The notes under the pieces are model-generated. The model was not told the DNA's origin. It did no database searches and saw only the letters and a list, made by a program, of their open reading frames with translations. The position numbers and the translations under genes are program-made. From Sulfoacidibacillus ferrooxidans (lineage in GTDB: Bacteria; Bacillota; Bacilli; Alicyclobacillales; SLC66), in assembly GCF_022606465.1 (NCBI RefSeq), contig NZ_JALBUF010000004.1, forward strand, positions 124,001 to 188,000: a stretch of 64,000 nucleotides of DNA. The letters are read 5' to 3'. Shown here in pieces: positions 7,136-17,681 of the stretch (position 1 is its first letter; each line of letters starts with the position of its first letter).

Positions 7136-10100
7136 TTGAAACGCACGCTTTCTAGTATTGCAGCAGCGGCCTTAGTGTTAGGGACGGTTGCACCAGCAGC
7201 ATTTGCAGCAACATCATCCACAACCTATACGGATCTTGGTGGATATTCATGGGCAGCAAATGACATTAATAGCTTAACCAGCCAAGGATATATCCACGGT
7301 TTTAGTAATGGCCAATTCCGTCCTGGCGATTTAGTGACGCGTGGACAATTTCTTGCTTATTTCATGAATGCGATGAAAGATGTTACTGGCGTGGGTCCTA
7401 GTTACTCAGGCACTTACTTTAAAGACGTACAACCAGGCAACTGGGCATATGAGTATGTCGGCGCAGCACAAAAAGCTGGGTGGATTAAGCCTTACTGGAT
7501 CAATGTAAGAGTTGGCGGTAACTTTGATGAGAACTACCAAGCATCACGCGGTGATGCAGCATCGTTTTTTGTGGCTGCAATGGAAAAAGCCGGTGTGATC
7601 AGTTCTACACATGGTATGACGCCATTAACCTATGCGAATTCGATCGGATTATTTAAAGGTATCCCAAGTGGCCAAAACGGCATTTACTTTAACCGTGCAG
7701 CGGCAGCGGTTGTTTTACAAAACATGATTAACTTCGTTAATGGTGGATCGACCGCACAACAATCGATGGCCTCGAAGGTGACCTTGTCGCTTAGTTCATC
7801 ATCGATCAATGCAAACGGAACATCAACAGATACGGTAACGGCGACTGTTGTTGACGCAAACGGCAACCCAGTATCAGGTGCGACGGTGAATTTTGCTTCA
7901 AGCAACATTTCCGCAGCGACTGTGCAATCGTCGGCAACAACAAATGGCAGCGGCGTTGCAACAGCAACAATAACTGCTGGCAATACGGCAGGATCCACTG
8001 CAATCACCGCATCAGTTGAAGGCGTAACAGGCGCAACGGCATTAACTGTGATTCCAAGTGCAAGTACACTTAGCAACATTGGTACATTGACTGTTACTGG
8101 TCAAACTGTTGGTACAGGTACCCTTGCAAGTCCTGCTGTTTCCACAGTCAACAATGGCGTGACTGTAGCTCTTCAGATGCAAGACAGTGCAGGTAATATC
8201 GTCGTTGGTTCAAACTTGCAGTTCTTGGTTTCTACCACGGACAATGTGACAGCAACGGCAAATAGCGAGTTGCTTTCTGCATCTACACTTAATGCACCGG
8301 TGGTTATGCAAAATCATGACTTTACCGCAGAATACAGTGTGCCAACTAATGCCCAAGGTATTGCTGAAGTGACATTTGATTCAGCTGCATCATCAACACA
8401 ACCATTGTATGTAATGGTACAAGGACCTTACAGCGTGGATGGCACAGCCACTTATAGCAACCAAGTGGTACTGCAATGGGGCTTGCCGGGCAACCTCGTG
8501 CTCACGCCGTTATATGAGTCTTCTTCAGATCCTGAACAAGCAAGCTACTCGGATTCGTCCAACCCAACGCGCGGCATGATTCCTGTGGTGGCAACTGTGC
8601 TTCCTGAGTCTGGCGTATCAGTTGCAGGACAAACCGTTCGCTTCACGTTAAATCTATCAACGGCATCATCTGCTGCTTCGTCAGTTTTCTTCACGGATTC
8701 CACAGGACAAAATCCAGTGGTTGGCGGTCAGGTGTTAACGCCTGGCGATTCAGTCACTTATCAAGTACAAACAGGTTCAAATGGTCAAGCAACCGCTTAT
8801 GTCAATGCTAACGTACCAACAGAAAATGGTACACCACTCATAGGCTCTAATACACAAGCTAGTGTGAGTGCGGAACTTGTCAATGGTGGTGGTAGCACAA
8901 GTGACACGTACCTGAGCTGGGCAAATGCAAGTATTCCGACACAAGTATCGAACGTGGCACCTTCGGATGCGTTAAATAGTGGATATCAAGTAGGTGCACA
9001 GAACTTTGAAACACCTAATTCTGGTACACAATTGACCTTGCAAGGTACAGCGGAGGATGCAGCGGGAAACCCGGCGGCAGACGTACCACTTGTGATTACC
9101 GATCAACAAGATCCAAGCAGTTCATCCGCAACTATGGCAAGTAGCAATGGAACAGATAGCTTTGTGGTGAATGGAACGACAACGCCGTTTAGCCCAAGCT
9201 CATTTGACGAAGTAATGACGAATGCGCAAGGTAACTTTACCTTTACGGTGACGGATACCGTGCAACCGCAACAACCTTATCAATCAGATCAATACTATGT
9301 GTATGAGATTTCGCAAGCTAGCAATGTAGTAGAAGGGCAAACGTTACCTGCAGGATTGCAACAAATGGAGATTGATGGATCTTCGGACGGCGCATACAAT
9401 GTGACTTGGATTCCTGGTCAAACTGTTGGTGTTCTTGGTTTAAGTAATCAACCACTTTCATCCAGTTATTCTTCCGTAAGTGCAGTGCCTAATAGCTTCA
9501 CTGATGCAAGTAGCCCAACAGTTTCGGGTATCTATGGCACTATGTTCTTTGGGGTTTATAGCTCTGACGGTCAAGCGATGATTGGACAACAATACTCTAA
9601 TTACCAAACGAACTATGACATCAATGCAGGATCTGGCTACTCCATTACGCAATTGTTTAGCCAACCGATTGACTCGTACTTCTCGAACTATGGCCCAACG
9701 CTTGGTAGCGTATCGAATGGCGTATTTACACCGTTCTTTAATGTTCAGGCGGTTGACCTTCAAGTCAATGGCAATGGCCAATGGACTATTACCTCTGCTG
9801 TGGCAAACACAACAGCGGGTGGAACGTACAGCACGTACTCTACGGGTCTTGCATTTGGTCAAAGTGGTAGCACAACAACGACGGCGGCAACGGGTACAGG
9901 CGCAGGTGCATCCATTGAGCTTCGTGTCAATACCTCAAACAACCCGAATGCAACAGACGTCATCAATGGCGGAACAGCAACCGTGAATATCTCGGCTTCA
10001 GTAACTGATCCAGATGCAGTACAAGGTAATGACGCAGAAGGTGGCGCATCTGGCACGGCGACTGTGGCATTTGTTCCTCAATATGCAACCACATCATTGT

Positions 10101-11815
10101 CGATGGTCAATGATTATCAACAAAACGTGGTAAATGATCAATCCTTGTGGAATACGGATAGTTCACCGGCAAGTGCTGTATCGTTGCAAGGAACTTCATA
10201 TACCAGTGGTTATGCTCGTCCAGATCAATCATTCTTCAACGTAGTGCCGTTTAACGATACGCCAAACGTTGCAACTGTACCAACGAGCGGCATGACTTAC
10301 AACGTGACAGCAACAGCTGGCGGCGTAGAGTCTGTTGACGGAATCAAAGTACAAAACTCACCAGCACAATCAGCAACGATCTCAATTAACAATGCTGGTG
10401 CAGTGCAGGTAAACAATTCACCTTTGTGGAATGCGCCTAGTGATGGATCAACCATTGTTGGTTATGCGACTAGCGGTAGTTGGGGCACAGAAAGTGCACC
10501 TTCCAATCCAAACGTGTATGTGTTGTCGAAAACTACCTCTGGTACGTACGAAGTGTGGGAAGTCGGTACCAACGGCACATTGTCGATGGTTGCATCAGCA
10601 CCTGCACTTAGCAATATTCAAGGCGGCTTAAAAGAGCTTGCTGATGGGGCAGCCCTTGATTGGACCATTGCAGACGGGCAGTTATCCGTGAACTACAATA
10701 ACAATATTGGACCTGGTTCACTTGTAACTGGAACGGCAGCAGTGACAGCAGACAACAGTGCAGCATTGCCAAGTAGCTTGACCTTCAAACCTGTTCAAGT
10801 GGCTTATATTGGTGGTGCAAACGCAGATGCTGGAACTCAAAACTTCACCGTTACGGTGGCAGGTTCGGACGAAAGTTCTTCTGCAAAAGGGACAGCATCG
10901 GTCAGTTACAACGGTGGTACGTCTGGTCTGTACCAAGCAACAGCTACGCCTGCTAATATCTCTGGACAGTTGAACTCGCCTTCGACGATTCAAATCGAAG
11001 CACAAGATATTTATGGTAACGCATTGCCTGATCAGTCTTTGACGGTTAGCTTGGCAAACCAACTCTACGGAGTATGGATTACCGGCGTAAACAGCACGCA
11101 ATTGATGAGCAATGTTAACATGTCACCATCTGGTTCACAGTCTGATTATCAAACAGAGCCTACTCCGATTCCGCTGTTCAGTGGATCTGGTGCAGCTTAT
11201 GGTTCAGTATCTGGAACGGGCATTGCAGCGTCAGGTATTCAAGCTGGATCACCTACGATTTACTTGACCACTGGAACTGCAGGTACCGTGTCCTTGACAT
11301 TGCAAGATGGTGCAGTGCCTTATATTGAAGCAGGCAGTTCATCCACTGTCGCACCTCAATATCAAGTTTCGACACCGTATGCAGTATCAGGTGATCTTGT
11401 GATCGACGGAACCGAATCTTCAAGTGGTGTTACTCAAGTTGTGACTGTCCCTGTAACCTGGCCTGGCAACACAGCACCTAGTGCAACAACGACCGCTACG
11501 GGTACAACTTCTGGTACGACATCAGGTACAACAACAACAACACCAGCGGCTCAAGCTTTAGCCTTTACTATGGCAAATAGCGATACTCTCACATCATTGT
11601 ATGTGACAGGTGGCCCAAATGGTGGCGTGAGCTTAACGGCTGCAGCTTCTGACTTTACACAAAGCGGAACGACTGTAACGGTTACAGCAGCAGGTATTCA
11701 AGCTTTAGGCTTAATATCCGGTACCACGTATCAATTGCAAGCAGAAGGTCTTTCCTCGCAAGGGTTAGTCTTAATGCAAAGCCCATCTTCTTCTGTGAGC
11801 TATACTGCTCAGTAA
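7136..11815 (+). CDS. S-layer-type surface protein with three SLH domains and Ig-like repeats
   Basis: Exported 1,559-residue wall protein. Signal peptide residues 1-24 (MKRTLSSIAAAALVLGTVAP, cut after AFA). Three SLH domains at about 30-80, 90-150 and 155-200 (first: YTDLGGYSWAANDINSLTSQ, GFSNGQFRPGDLVTRGQF) bind pyruvylated wall polymer. A Big_1/invasin-like Ig domain follows (about 215-305), then long Ser/Thr/Asn/Gly-rich beta-sandwich-like segments with few charges, as expected for an outer lattice protein. The last 85 residues form a module with signature GLVLM (L-x-x-LYV, DFTQSGTTVTV, SSQGLVLM, SYTA) that recurs in the proteins at 50024 and 62971. Start is TTG with SD GAGGAGGA; a strong terminator follows. 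Likely the main S-layer protein of the locus, but this is inference. Confidence 0.88.
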   Translation: MKRTLSSIAAAALVLGTVAPAAFAATSSTTYTDLGGYSWAANDINSLTSQGYIHGFSNGQFRPGDLVTRGQFLAYFMNAMKDVTGVGPSYSGTYFKDVQPGNWAYEYVGAAQKAGWIKPYWINVRVGGNFDENYQASRGDAASFFVAAMEKAGVISSTHGMTPLTYANSIGLFKGIPSGQNGIYFNRAAAAVVLQNMINFVNGGSTAQQSMASKVTLSLSSSSINANGTSTDTVTATVVDANGNPVSGATVNFASSNISAATVQSSATTNGSGVATATITAGNTAGSTAITASVEGVTGATALTVIPSASTLSNIGTLTVTGQTVGTGTLASPAVSTVNNGVTVALQMQDSAGNIVVGSNLQFLVSTTDNVTATANSELLSASTLNAPVVMQNHDFTAEYSVPTNAQGIAEVTFDSAASSTQPLYVMVQGPYSVDGTATYSNQVVLQWGLPGNLVLTPLYESSSDPEQASYSDSSNPTRGMIPVVATVLPESGVSVAGQTVRFTLNLSTASSAASSVFFTDSTGQNPVVGGQVLTPGDSVTYQVQTGSNGQATAYVNANVPTENGTPLIGSNTQASVSAELVNGGGSTSDTYLSWANASIPTQVSNVAPSDALNSGYQVGAQNFETPNSGTQLTLQGTAEDAAGNPAADVPLVITDQQDPSSSSATMASSNGTDSFVVNGTTTPFSPSSFDEVMTNAQGNFTFTVTDTVQPQQPYQSDQYYVYEISQASNVVEGQTLPAGLQQMEIDGSSDGAYNVTWIPGQTVGVLGLSNQPLSSSYSSVSAVPNSFTDASSPTVSGIYGTMFFGVYSSDGQAMIGQQYSNYQTNYDINAGSGYSITQLFSQPIDSYFSNYGPTLGSVSNGVFTPFFNVQAVDLQVNGNGQWTITSAVANTTAGGTYSTYSTGLAFGQSGSTTTTAATGTGAGASIELRVNTSNNPNATDVINGGTATVNISASVTDPDAVQGNDAEGGASGTATVAFVPQYATTSLSMVNDYQQNVVNDQSLWNTDSSPASAVSLQGTSYTSGYARPDQSFFNVVPFNDTPNVATVPTSGMTYNVTATAGGVESVDGIKVQNSPAQSATISINNAGAVQVNNSPLWNAPSDGSTIVGYATSGSWGTESAPSNPNVYVLSKTTSGTYEVWEVGTNGTLSMVASAPALSNIQGGLKELADGAALDWTIADGQLSVNYNNNIGPGSLVTGTAAVTADNSAALPSSLTFKPVQVAYIGGANADAGTQNFTVTVAGSDESSSAKGTASVSYNGGTSGLYQATATPANISGQLNSPSTIQIEAQDIYGNALPDQSLTVSLANQLYGVWITGVNSTQLMSNVNMSPSGSQSDYQTEPTPIPLFSGSGAAYGSVSGTGIAASGIQAGSPTIYLTTGTAGTVSLTLQDGAVPYIEAGSSSTVAPQYQVSTPYAVSGDLVIDGTESSSGVTQVVTVPVTWPGNTAPSATTTATGTTSGTTSGTTTTTPAAQALAFTMANSDTLTSLYVTGGPNGGVSLTAAASDFTQSGTTVTVTAAGIQALGLISGTTYQLQAEGLSSQGLVLMQSPSSSVSYTAQ

Positions 11816-11833
11816 GAAGTCATTGATATAACT

Positions 11834-11868
11834 AATCAGGGCGGGTTTCTGCCCGTCCTGATTTTTTA
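11834..11868 (+). terminator. Intrinsic terminator after the SLH surface protein
   Basis: AATCAGGGCGGG (11834-11845) pairs with CCCGTCCTGATT (11852-11863) with one G-U pair, followed by a T-run. Confidence 0.9.
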
Positions 11869-11917
11869 TACGACACACTTGTCCAAATAGAATGATCCAA
11901 TTGACGGAGGTTTATAC

Positions 11918-14900
11918 ATGAGAAATTCGAAAAACAAGTTAGCGAAGAACATTGCTACTGTTATCGCCATGACCGGAATGATCGGATCAATGACGATGCC
12001 AGCATTCGCTGATACAACATCCACAAGTTCTAGCACAAGCACTACGATTTCAATCCCTGTAACCGTTGATGGCCAAAGTTCAAGTATCACAATTCCTACA
12101 CCTCCTGCGAGCTTCTTTGTCAATGGTTCACTTCAAGTGACCACAGCAACTGTGATGGTTGATGGGGTATCCGTACCTGTGGATGGTGTGACACTTGGTA
12201 TGTCGAGCACTGGACAAGAAGGCGTAACTGCTATACTTGGCACAGCGTATGTAACAAATGTAACTGCAGCAGCAAGTAGCAACAATGTTGCTATGGGTAA
12301 AACGGTCACATTGACACCATCGTTTACAGATGGTTCAGGAGCAGCAGTCGCTACGTTGCCATCTGGCGATTCGGTTAGCTACACGGTAACTGCACCTACT
12401 GGGGCAACAAGTTCTGACTATACATTATCCGGCAATACCTTTACCGCAACGATGGCGGGCACATACACGATTACCCCTGTTGTAACAGAAATCGGCGGTA
12501 CCGTAACCGGCACACCGATGACCGTTGTAGTCACAGATGCAACCGTATCTTCTGTAAGTGCGGTTAACGGAACAGTAACCGTGAACTTCTCCAATGCGTT
12601 GTCAGTGACACCTTCGTTAAGCGATTTTTCTGTCACGCAAAGCATCAACGGCGGTACAGCAACGACCGTGACTCCTACGGCGATTGCCATGAACAGTGCC
12701 ATGACACAAGCGACTTTGACCGTGCCTACTGTCAGTGCAACAGCAGCTGCACAAAGCGTTGTGGATAGCGTGGCATACAATGGCGGGACGGCCATGAGTG
12801 CATCCGCGTTTAGCTTGACCAGTGCTGTCAATGCAGCCAATTCAAGTGTTACGGCTTCCTTTACCAATGATGAGATTACCAATGGTTCTGCCTACACGGT
12901 GTCTGAAAGTGTAGAAGATGCTGCGGGCAATCCGATTAGCGCGCTTGGTACGTCTGATTTCACTATGAGCATCGGTACTCAATCTGTTTCAGCGGCTTCT
13001 GTGACAAACGAAGGCGATGGCATGTATCAGGTCATCTTTATTCCAAGTAGCTTCGCTGCTGGAACAGGACTCACTGCAAACTTTGCTGTGGATGGTGTAA
13101 CAATTGGTCAGGTCGGTGGTTTGAGTGTCGTAGCAGGTGCTCCATCACTAGCCACATCATCGGTAACCTTCCCAAGCGTTTCGACATTGAATGCTGGTGG
13201 AACGTATACCATGACTTTGAATCTTGAAGATGCATCCGGTAATCCAGTTGTGTTAACCTACCCAGCTGTAGAGCCAAATACTTCTGAAGATCTGGGCGCA
13301 ACCTATAGCATTGCCGATGGCACAACTCCTGGCCAATACGTTGTGACTGCAGTAGCACCTAGCACAGTAACATCAGTAGCTGGAACGATGTCCTTTACTG
13401 TAGAGAACGGCACCACTGCAGTAGCCACCTTCACTTCTACGCAGGAGTATACGGTTGCCGATGAAGTTGCCTCTACTGTTCAAGCTTCTTGGTCTGCATT
13501 GCCATCCACATTAACCTCAGGTGGAAGCTATAACTTAACTGCAACAGTCACAGATGCCAATGGCAATGCAGTGACCGGATTAACAAGTTCGGCCTTCTCA
13601 TTAGGCTATGAAACCGCTGGAATGACCTCACCATCAACGATTATATTATCAGCTAATTCTGTAATGGCAGGAACAACGGCTGGAACGTATCAAGTTTCTT
13701 TTGTAGCACCAGATGAAGCATCGGCCTATAGTCTAGTACTTGGAGTTGACGGTGTAAGTTCTACTTCGCCTGCGAGCTATACACCAGGGGCAGCACCAAC
13801 CGCATCGGATGTGGGTTCTAGTTCAACTGCAGGATTCCCAAGTCAGCTAGTCGATGGACAGACTGCAACGTTTACTGTTGGTTTGGTTGATGCAAGTGGT
13901 AATGCATTGGTATTGCCAAGTGGATACACAGTAAACTTGGTCGAACTTGAAGGTGGAACAATTGAAGGTACTTATGGGACATCAAAAACGAGCGTGAGTT
14001 TAGTCTCTGGAGAAAATAGTATCATTCCTATGACTGCTGGAGCCTCAACGGGTCAATATTCTGTAACGTTGACACCAAGCGGTACTGGTAATGCATCAGG
14101 TAGCTTCCAAATTCAAGTGTTAGATGGTTCTGATTTCGTAGCTCAAGTAGGTTCAACACAAACCTATACTCTTGAAGCTGGAACCCCTGCCAAAGCGAAC
14201 AGTACTGTTCCATCATCATTTGATGCTATTGCTGGTACCGAGTATTGCTTACCGGTAACGGTTGCCGATGTAAATGGCGTGCCTGTTTCCACGTTGACCA
14301 GCAGTGATTTTGGTCTTCAATTAGGAGTAACACCAGTGTCTGTGACATCGGTCACACAAAGTGCTACAACACCTGGTTCCTATATGGTTAACTTTATGCT
14401 GCCAAGTTCAGCAGAGTCTGGTTCATTAACTGTGTCAGCTAACGGTATCGACATTGGTTCTTCAGCTGTAACCGTTTCTGCACCAAGCGCTGAATCTCTT
14501 GCATCTGCTACTTCCACTGATATTGCTCTTGATACCTCTGCGCCTACGAATACGATTGCTCTTCCGTCGTCTGGTGATGCATTACAAGAAGCAGGTTCCT
14601 ATGCAACGCTTGTAACTCTAACTGGTTCTTCATCAGCTGAATTTCCATATCTTACTCCTTCTGATTTTAGCGTGACGTATGGCAGTTCTACGACCAATCT
14701 AGTTTCAAGTGTAGTACCTGTTTCGGCTGCATCAAATCAATATGTGGTTGTCTTTAATGCTCCAACGGCTACTATGTCAACGGCTCAAGCCTTGAATATT
14801 AGTGTTGGTGGTGTATCTTCAACAGCTGGAACCTTTACTGTAAGCGCACCATTGAGTGCAAGTAATTCAAGTGTACAGTGGATGAGTGGTTCAGCATTGA

Positions 14901-15499
14901 CGGCAGGTCAATCCGTAACTGTTGCAGCAACTGTGGAAGATGCTAATGGAAACCCCGTCAGTACATTGGGAACAAGTGATTTTGCAGTATATAGTGGTTC
15001 TAGCACAACGAATCTTGTTTCTAGTGTAGCTGCATCATCTACAGCAGGACAGTATGATGTTACGTTTGTTGATGATGTAGCTTCATCCACGGCATCTCCG
15101 TTTACTATGTATGTGAATGAGACAGGAATCACCGGAACATCTGCTGACACCCTTATTGGTACAAGTGGTGACTTTACTGTTGCTCCTGGTGCACCTTCAG
15201 CAAATAAAAGCACAGTTATTTTACCTTCTAGCAAAGTAAATCCTGGTAGTAGCTTTAATGTAACTGGTGTTATTGAAGATGCATTTGGTAATCCAATTCC
15301 AAACGCAACGGTGGTAGTGTCATTTGGTGGTTCTGGTGGTTCATCTACATCAGTAACTACTGATAGTACTGGTAATTATAGCGCTACTTTGTCCACTTCT
15401 TCCACTTCTATAACAGGGCCGGTTTCTGTAGTTGCCTCTTCTGGTGGAGCTTCTGGTACGACAATTAGCACATCATCTGATGTAGTGAATTTATACTAG
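11918..15499 (+). CDS. Secreted Ig-like surface protein without SLH domains
   Basis: 1,193-residue exported protein. Signal peptide 1-31 (hydrophobic IATVIAMTGMIGSMTM, cut at AFA-D). Residues about 43-208 form an N-terminal module with hallmark PPASFFVNG and YTITPVV that recurs in the proteins at 50024 and 62971. After it come about eight repeats of roughly 100 residues, each with a DA-GNP-S-LG-SDF pattern, like bacterial Ig-like/filamin-type adhesin repeats. The last 97 residues (from STVILPSSKVNPGSS) are almost identical to the end of the surface gene at 31930 and lie within a 4.1-kb direct repeat. No anchoring domain is visible, so it may be held by the SLH protein next door or by glycan. 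SD GGAGG precedes ATG. Confidence 0.82.
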   Translation: MRNSKNKLAKNIATVIAMTGMIGSMTMPAFADTTSTSSSTSTTISIPVTVDGQSSSITIPTPPASFFVNGSLQVTTATVMVDGVSVPVDGVTLGMSSTGQEGVTAILGTAYVTNVTAAASSNNVAMGKTVTLTPSFTDGSGAAVATLPSGDSVSYTVTAPTGATSSDYTLSGNTFTATMAGTYTITPVVTEIGGTVTGTPMTVVVTDATVSSVSAVNGTVTVNFSNALSVTPSLSDFSVTQSINGGTATTVTPTAIAMNSAMTQATLTVPTVSATAAAQSVVDSVAYNGGTAMSASAFSLTSAVNAANSSVTASFTNDEITNGSAYTVSESVEDAAGNPISALGTSDFTMSIGTQSVSAASVTNEGDGMYQVIFIPSSFAAGTGLTANFAVDGVTIGQVGGLSVVAGAPSLATSSVTFPSVSTLNAGGTYTMTLNLEDASGNPVVLTYPAVEPNTSEDLGATYSIADGTTPGQYVVTAVAPSTVTSVAGTMSFTVENGTTAVATFTSTQEYTVADEVASTVQASWSALPSTLTSGGSYNLTATVTDANGNAVTGLTSSAFSLGYETAGMTSPSTIILSANSVMAGTTAGTYQVSFVAPDEASAYSLVLGVDGVSSTSPASYTPGAAPTASDVGSSSTAGFPSQLVDGQTATFTVGLVDASGNALVLPSGYTVNLVELEGGTIEGTYGTSKTSVSLVSGENSIIPMTAGASTGQYSVTLTPSGTGNASGSFQIQVLDGSDFVAQVGSTQTYTLEAGTPAKANSTVPSSFDAIAGTEYCLPVTVADVNGVPVSTLTSSDFGLQLGVTPVSVTSVTQSATTPGSYMVNFMLPSSAESGSLTVSANGIDIGSSAVTVSAPSAESLASATSTDIALDTSAPTNTIALPSSGDALQEAGSYATLVTLTGSSSAEFPYLTPSDFSVTYGSSTTNLVSSVVPVSAASNQYVVVFNAPTATMSTAQALNISVGGVSSTAGTFTVSAPLSASNSSVQWMSGSALTAGQSVTVAATVEDANGNPVSTLGTSDFAVYSGSSTTNLVSSVAASSTAGQYDVTFVDDVASSTASPFTMYVNETGITGTSADTLIGTSGDFTVAPGAPSANKSTVILPSSKVNPGSSFNVTGVIEDAFGNPIPNATVVVSFGGSGGSSTSVTTDSTGNYSATLSTSSTSITGPVSVVASSGGASGTTISTSSDVVNLY

Positions 15500-15516
15500 T
15501 TTTTAACTAGTGGATG

Positions 15517-15557
15517 TTATGGTGAATGGGTCATTCCATTCACCATAATTTTTAATT
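15517..15557 (+). terminator. Intrinsic terminator, copy 1
   Basis: TTATGGTGAATGG (15517-15529) and CCATTCACCATAA (15536-15548) form a perfect 13-bp stem followed by T-rich sequence. It separates the surface gene from the glycosylation genes; some read-through may feed them. Confidence 0.85.
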
Positions 15558-15598
15558 TGGTAAACCTTTTTTATGCACAGTTAGAGGAGTGTTTCCTT

Positions 15599-17614
15599 TT
15601 GCAGTTAAAGTTTGATGGCGGGCAAGATAAATTTACGTCCGTACCCATAGGTGTATTAGTTGGGAGTTTATTTGCAATTGATTGGGGTTATCGTTTGTGG
15701 GGATCCGGTTTAGTATACCCTGCGACTACCTGGTTGAGTGTCATATTGATTGGATTTGGTCTTGTCTCACTATTATTAGCATTTGCATTTCCTTTGATGG
15801 AAAAGAAGTTGGAGTTTATTAGTCTTCTTGCTTCATGTATTGGATTTGCATGGTGGGTTTATACTCAAATACATTTATCACCTGGATATCAAACAGATGA
15901 AATAGCTTTTGATCAATATGCTAGTCATTTACTTTTACAAGGTATAAATCCATATGCTCATAGTCTTGCGTTAGCTTTTCGAAGGTATTTAGTCCCGCCT
16001 ACATACTATACTTACTTACTTAGTGGACAGCCTGTAGTGTCACTTTCTTATCCCGCACTATCCTTTCTATTATATACACCTGTTATGGCTTTGGGTGTAC
16101 ATATGCATGCTGCCCTTTATGTGGATGCTTTTTTTTGGATGGGATCTAGTGTTCTATTATGGTTTTTATTACCTTCCCAAATAAGATGGATTGCTTTTTT
16201 AGTATTAGGTTTTATGATGTTTGATGGCAACGTATTTGGTGGAGTGACAGATGCGCTTTTTATGCCATTTCTTATTCTTGCGGTGTGGAAATGGGATAGA
16301 TTTGTAGCTCCAACGCATCCGTTATTATTAAAATGGATGGGACCAATTATGCTTGGACTTGCAATGAGTGTCAAGCAAACGGCATGGTTTCTAGCACCAT
16401 TTCTCGTGTTAGGTATTATGATGGAAAGCAAGCGAAGCGGTCAGTCATGGTGGAGGAATCCGCTTCGATATATCGTAGGAGTGGCTGTTCCTTTTTTGTT
16501 AGTGAATGTACCCTTTATAGTTTGGGATCCTTTAGCCTGGATTCAAGGGAGTTTATTACCTTTGGTATCTAGTACTGTTCCACAAGGTCAAGGGATAGTG
16601 GGTTTATGGCTCTATGACCATGTAGGTAATGGACATATGGAGTATTTAAAATTACTAGGAGCCTTCGTTCTTGTTCTTGAAATGCTTTTGTTTGTTACTT
16701 ATTATTCTAGATTTAAACGAAGTTGGATTCTTTTTATTCCTTTAGCTTTATTTTGGACAGAGAGGTCCCTGTTTGAATATCTAGTCGACCTTCTCCCCAT
16801 CTTGCTTGTGGCAGCAATCTCTGTACGTACTATCATTCAAGACAAAGTATCTCGTATACCACGCTTGAGCAAATACGGTATTGGTATTTTTTCATCAGCT
16901 TCTTTACTAGTCTTTTGTTTATCTTTTATTGGTGGTCAACCGTTAAAGCTTCAAGTAACTGGTGTACAAACAACGGGTGAATTAGGTTTGATTGATTCGG
17001 TCTCAGTTCATGTGATCAATCACGAGAACACTCCAGTTTCGCCGCATTTTACTGTTATGGAAAATACCGGGCAGCTTCCAACCTTTTGGTTATCGAGTGG
17101 ACCAAGCACATTACTTCCAAAGCAAGCTGCCGATTATACGTTGAGTGCACCAAATGTTCCTGCCATGCCCAGTATTACAAATAATCTTTCCGTGGATGCT
17201 TTTACGACCACACCGGCTACCATAAGCACGAGTGCTGATTTTTATTTACCTAAGATGGTTACAGTGCTTTCGCCGCGCGCTTTTAATACTCCGGTGAAAA
17301 TAGGTGTTCCTTTTTCTTTAACAGTTCAACTACGTAGTACCTCAGGAATACCGCTTCACTTGTCAGGTGTACCAGTTACCTTAAATCAAGTTATGTATGG
17401 TCCTAATTACGTATCTACGGCCAGTTCTACAATCAACGGGTCACAGGCTGGAGCGATGGCTGTCACTAGTATTACGAATGCATCTGGTCAAGCTGTTTTT
17501 ACAGTGCAAGGTCAATTTGTTGAACCATTACCAACATTTTTTGAAGCGGATATTCCGAATTCGGGTCAGCCATTTGGGTATTCAAACATTGCTTCCATTA
17601 ATTTTGTGAAGTGA
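15599..17614 (+). CDS. GT-C-type polytopic membrane protein with extracellular Ig-like tail, copy 1
   Basis: About 671 residues. The first about 435 hold 11-12 hydrophobic segments and, after the second to third, the motif TDEIAFDQYASHLLLQGINP, which resembles the conserved acidic loop (TD...Y...L..G.NPY) of GT87/DUF2029 polyprenol-phosphate-mannose-dependent transferases. Residues about 455-671 are a soluble, Ser/Thr-rich beta-sandwich-like tail predicted outside the cell. A TTG at 15557 opens the frame, but TTG at 15599 has SD AGAGGAG at 10 bases and is preferred. Likely cotranscribed with the lipoprotein and GT2-GtrA genes. Probable role: adding sugar to surface protein or polymer at the outer membrane face; donor and acceptor unknown. 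Confidence 0.72.
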   Translation: MQLKFDGGQDKFTSVPIGVLVGSLFAIDWGYRLWGSGLVYPATTWLSVILIGFGLVSLLLAFAFPLMEKKLEFISLLASCIGFAWWVYTQIHLSPGYQTDEIAFDQYASHLLLQGINPYAHSLALAFRRYLVPPTYYTYLLSGQPVVSLSYPALSFLLYTPVMALGVHMHAALYVDAFFWMGSSVLLWFLLPSQIRWIAFLVLGFMMFDGNVFGGVTDALFMPFLILAVWKWDRFVAPTHPLLLKWMGPIMLGLAMSVKQTAWFLAPFLVLGIMMESKRSGQSWWRNPLRYIVGVAVPFLLVNVPFIVWDPLAWIQGSLLPLVSSTVPQGQGIVGLWLYDHVGNGHMEYLKLLGAFVLVLEMLLFVTYYSRFKRSWILFIPLALFWTERSLFEYLVDLLPILLVAAISVRTIIQDKVSRIPRLSKYGIGIFSSASLLVFCLSFIGGQPLKLQVTGVQTTGELGLIDSVSVHVINHENTPVSPHFTVMENTGQLPTFWLSSGPSTLLPKQAADYTLSAPNVPAMPSITNNLSVDAFTTTPATISTSADFYLPKMVTVLSPRAFNTPVKIGVPFSLTVQLRSTSGIPLHLSGVPVTLNQVMYGPNYVSTASSTINGSQAGAMAVTSITNASGQAVFTVQGQFVEPLPTFFEADIPNSGQPFGYSNIASINFVK

Positions 17615-17681
17615 ATATTTATGGTTGGATAATTAGTATGTGATAGCTAAGTGGTTTTAACAATGTGAAGGGTAGGTTTAT

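Noticed and set aside
9458-9986. Overlapping 134-codon frames on both strands inside the SLH protein gene
   Set aside because: Repetitive Ser/Thr/Ala-rich coding DNA leaves other frames open by chance; compositions are not protein-like.
12418-12882. 154-codon minus-strand frame rich in Val, Ala and Leu
   Set aside because: Antisense of Ig-like repeats gives hydrophobic-looking translation; no start signals and it lies fully within a clear gene.
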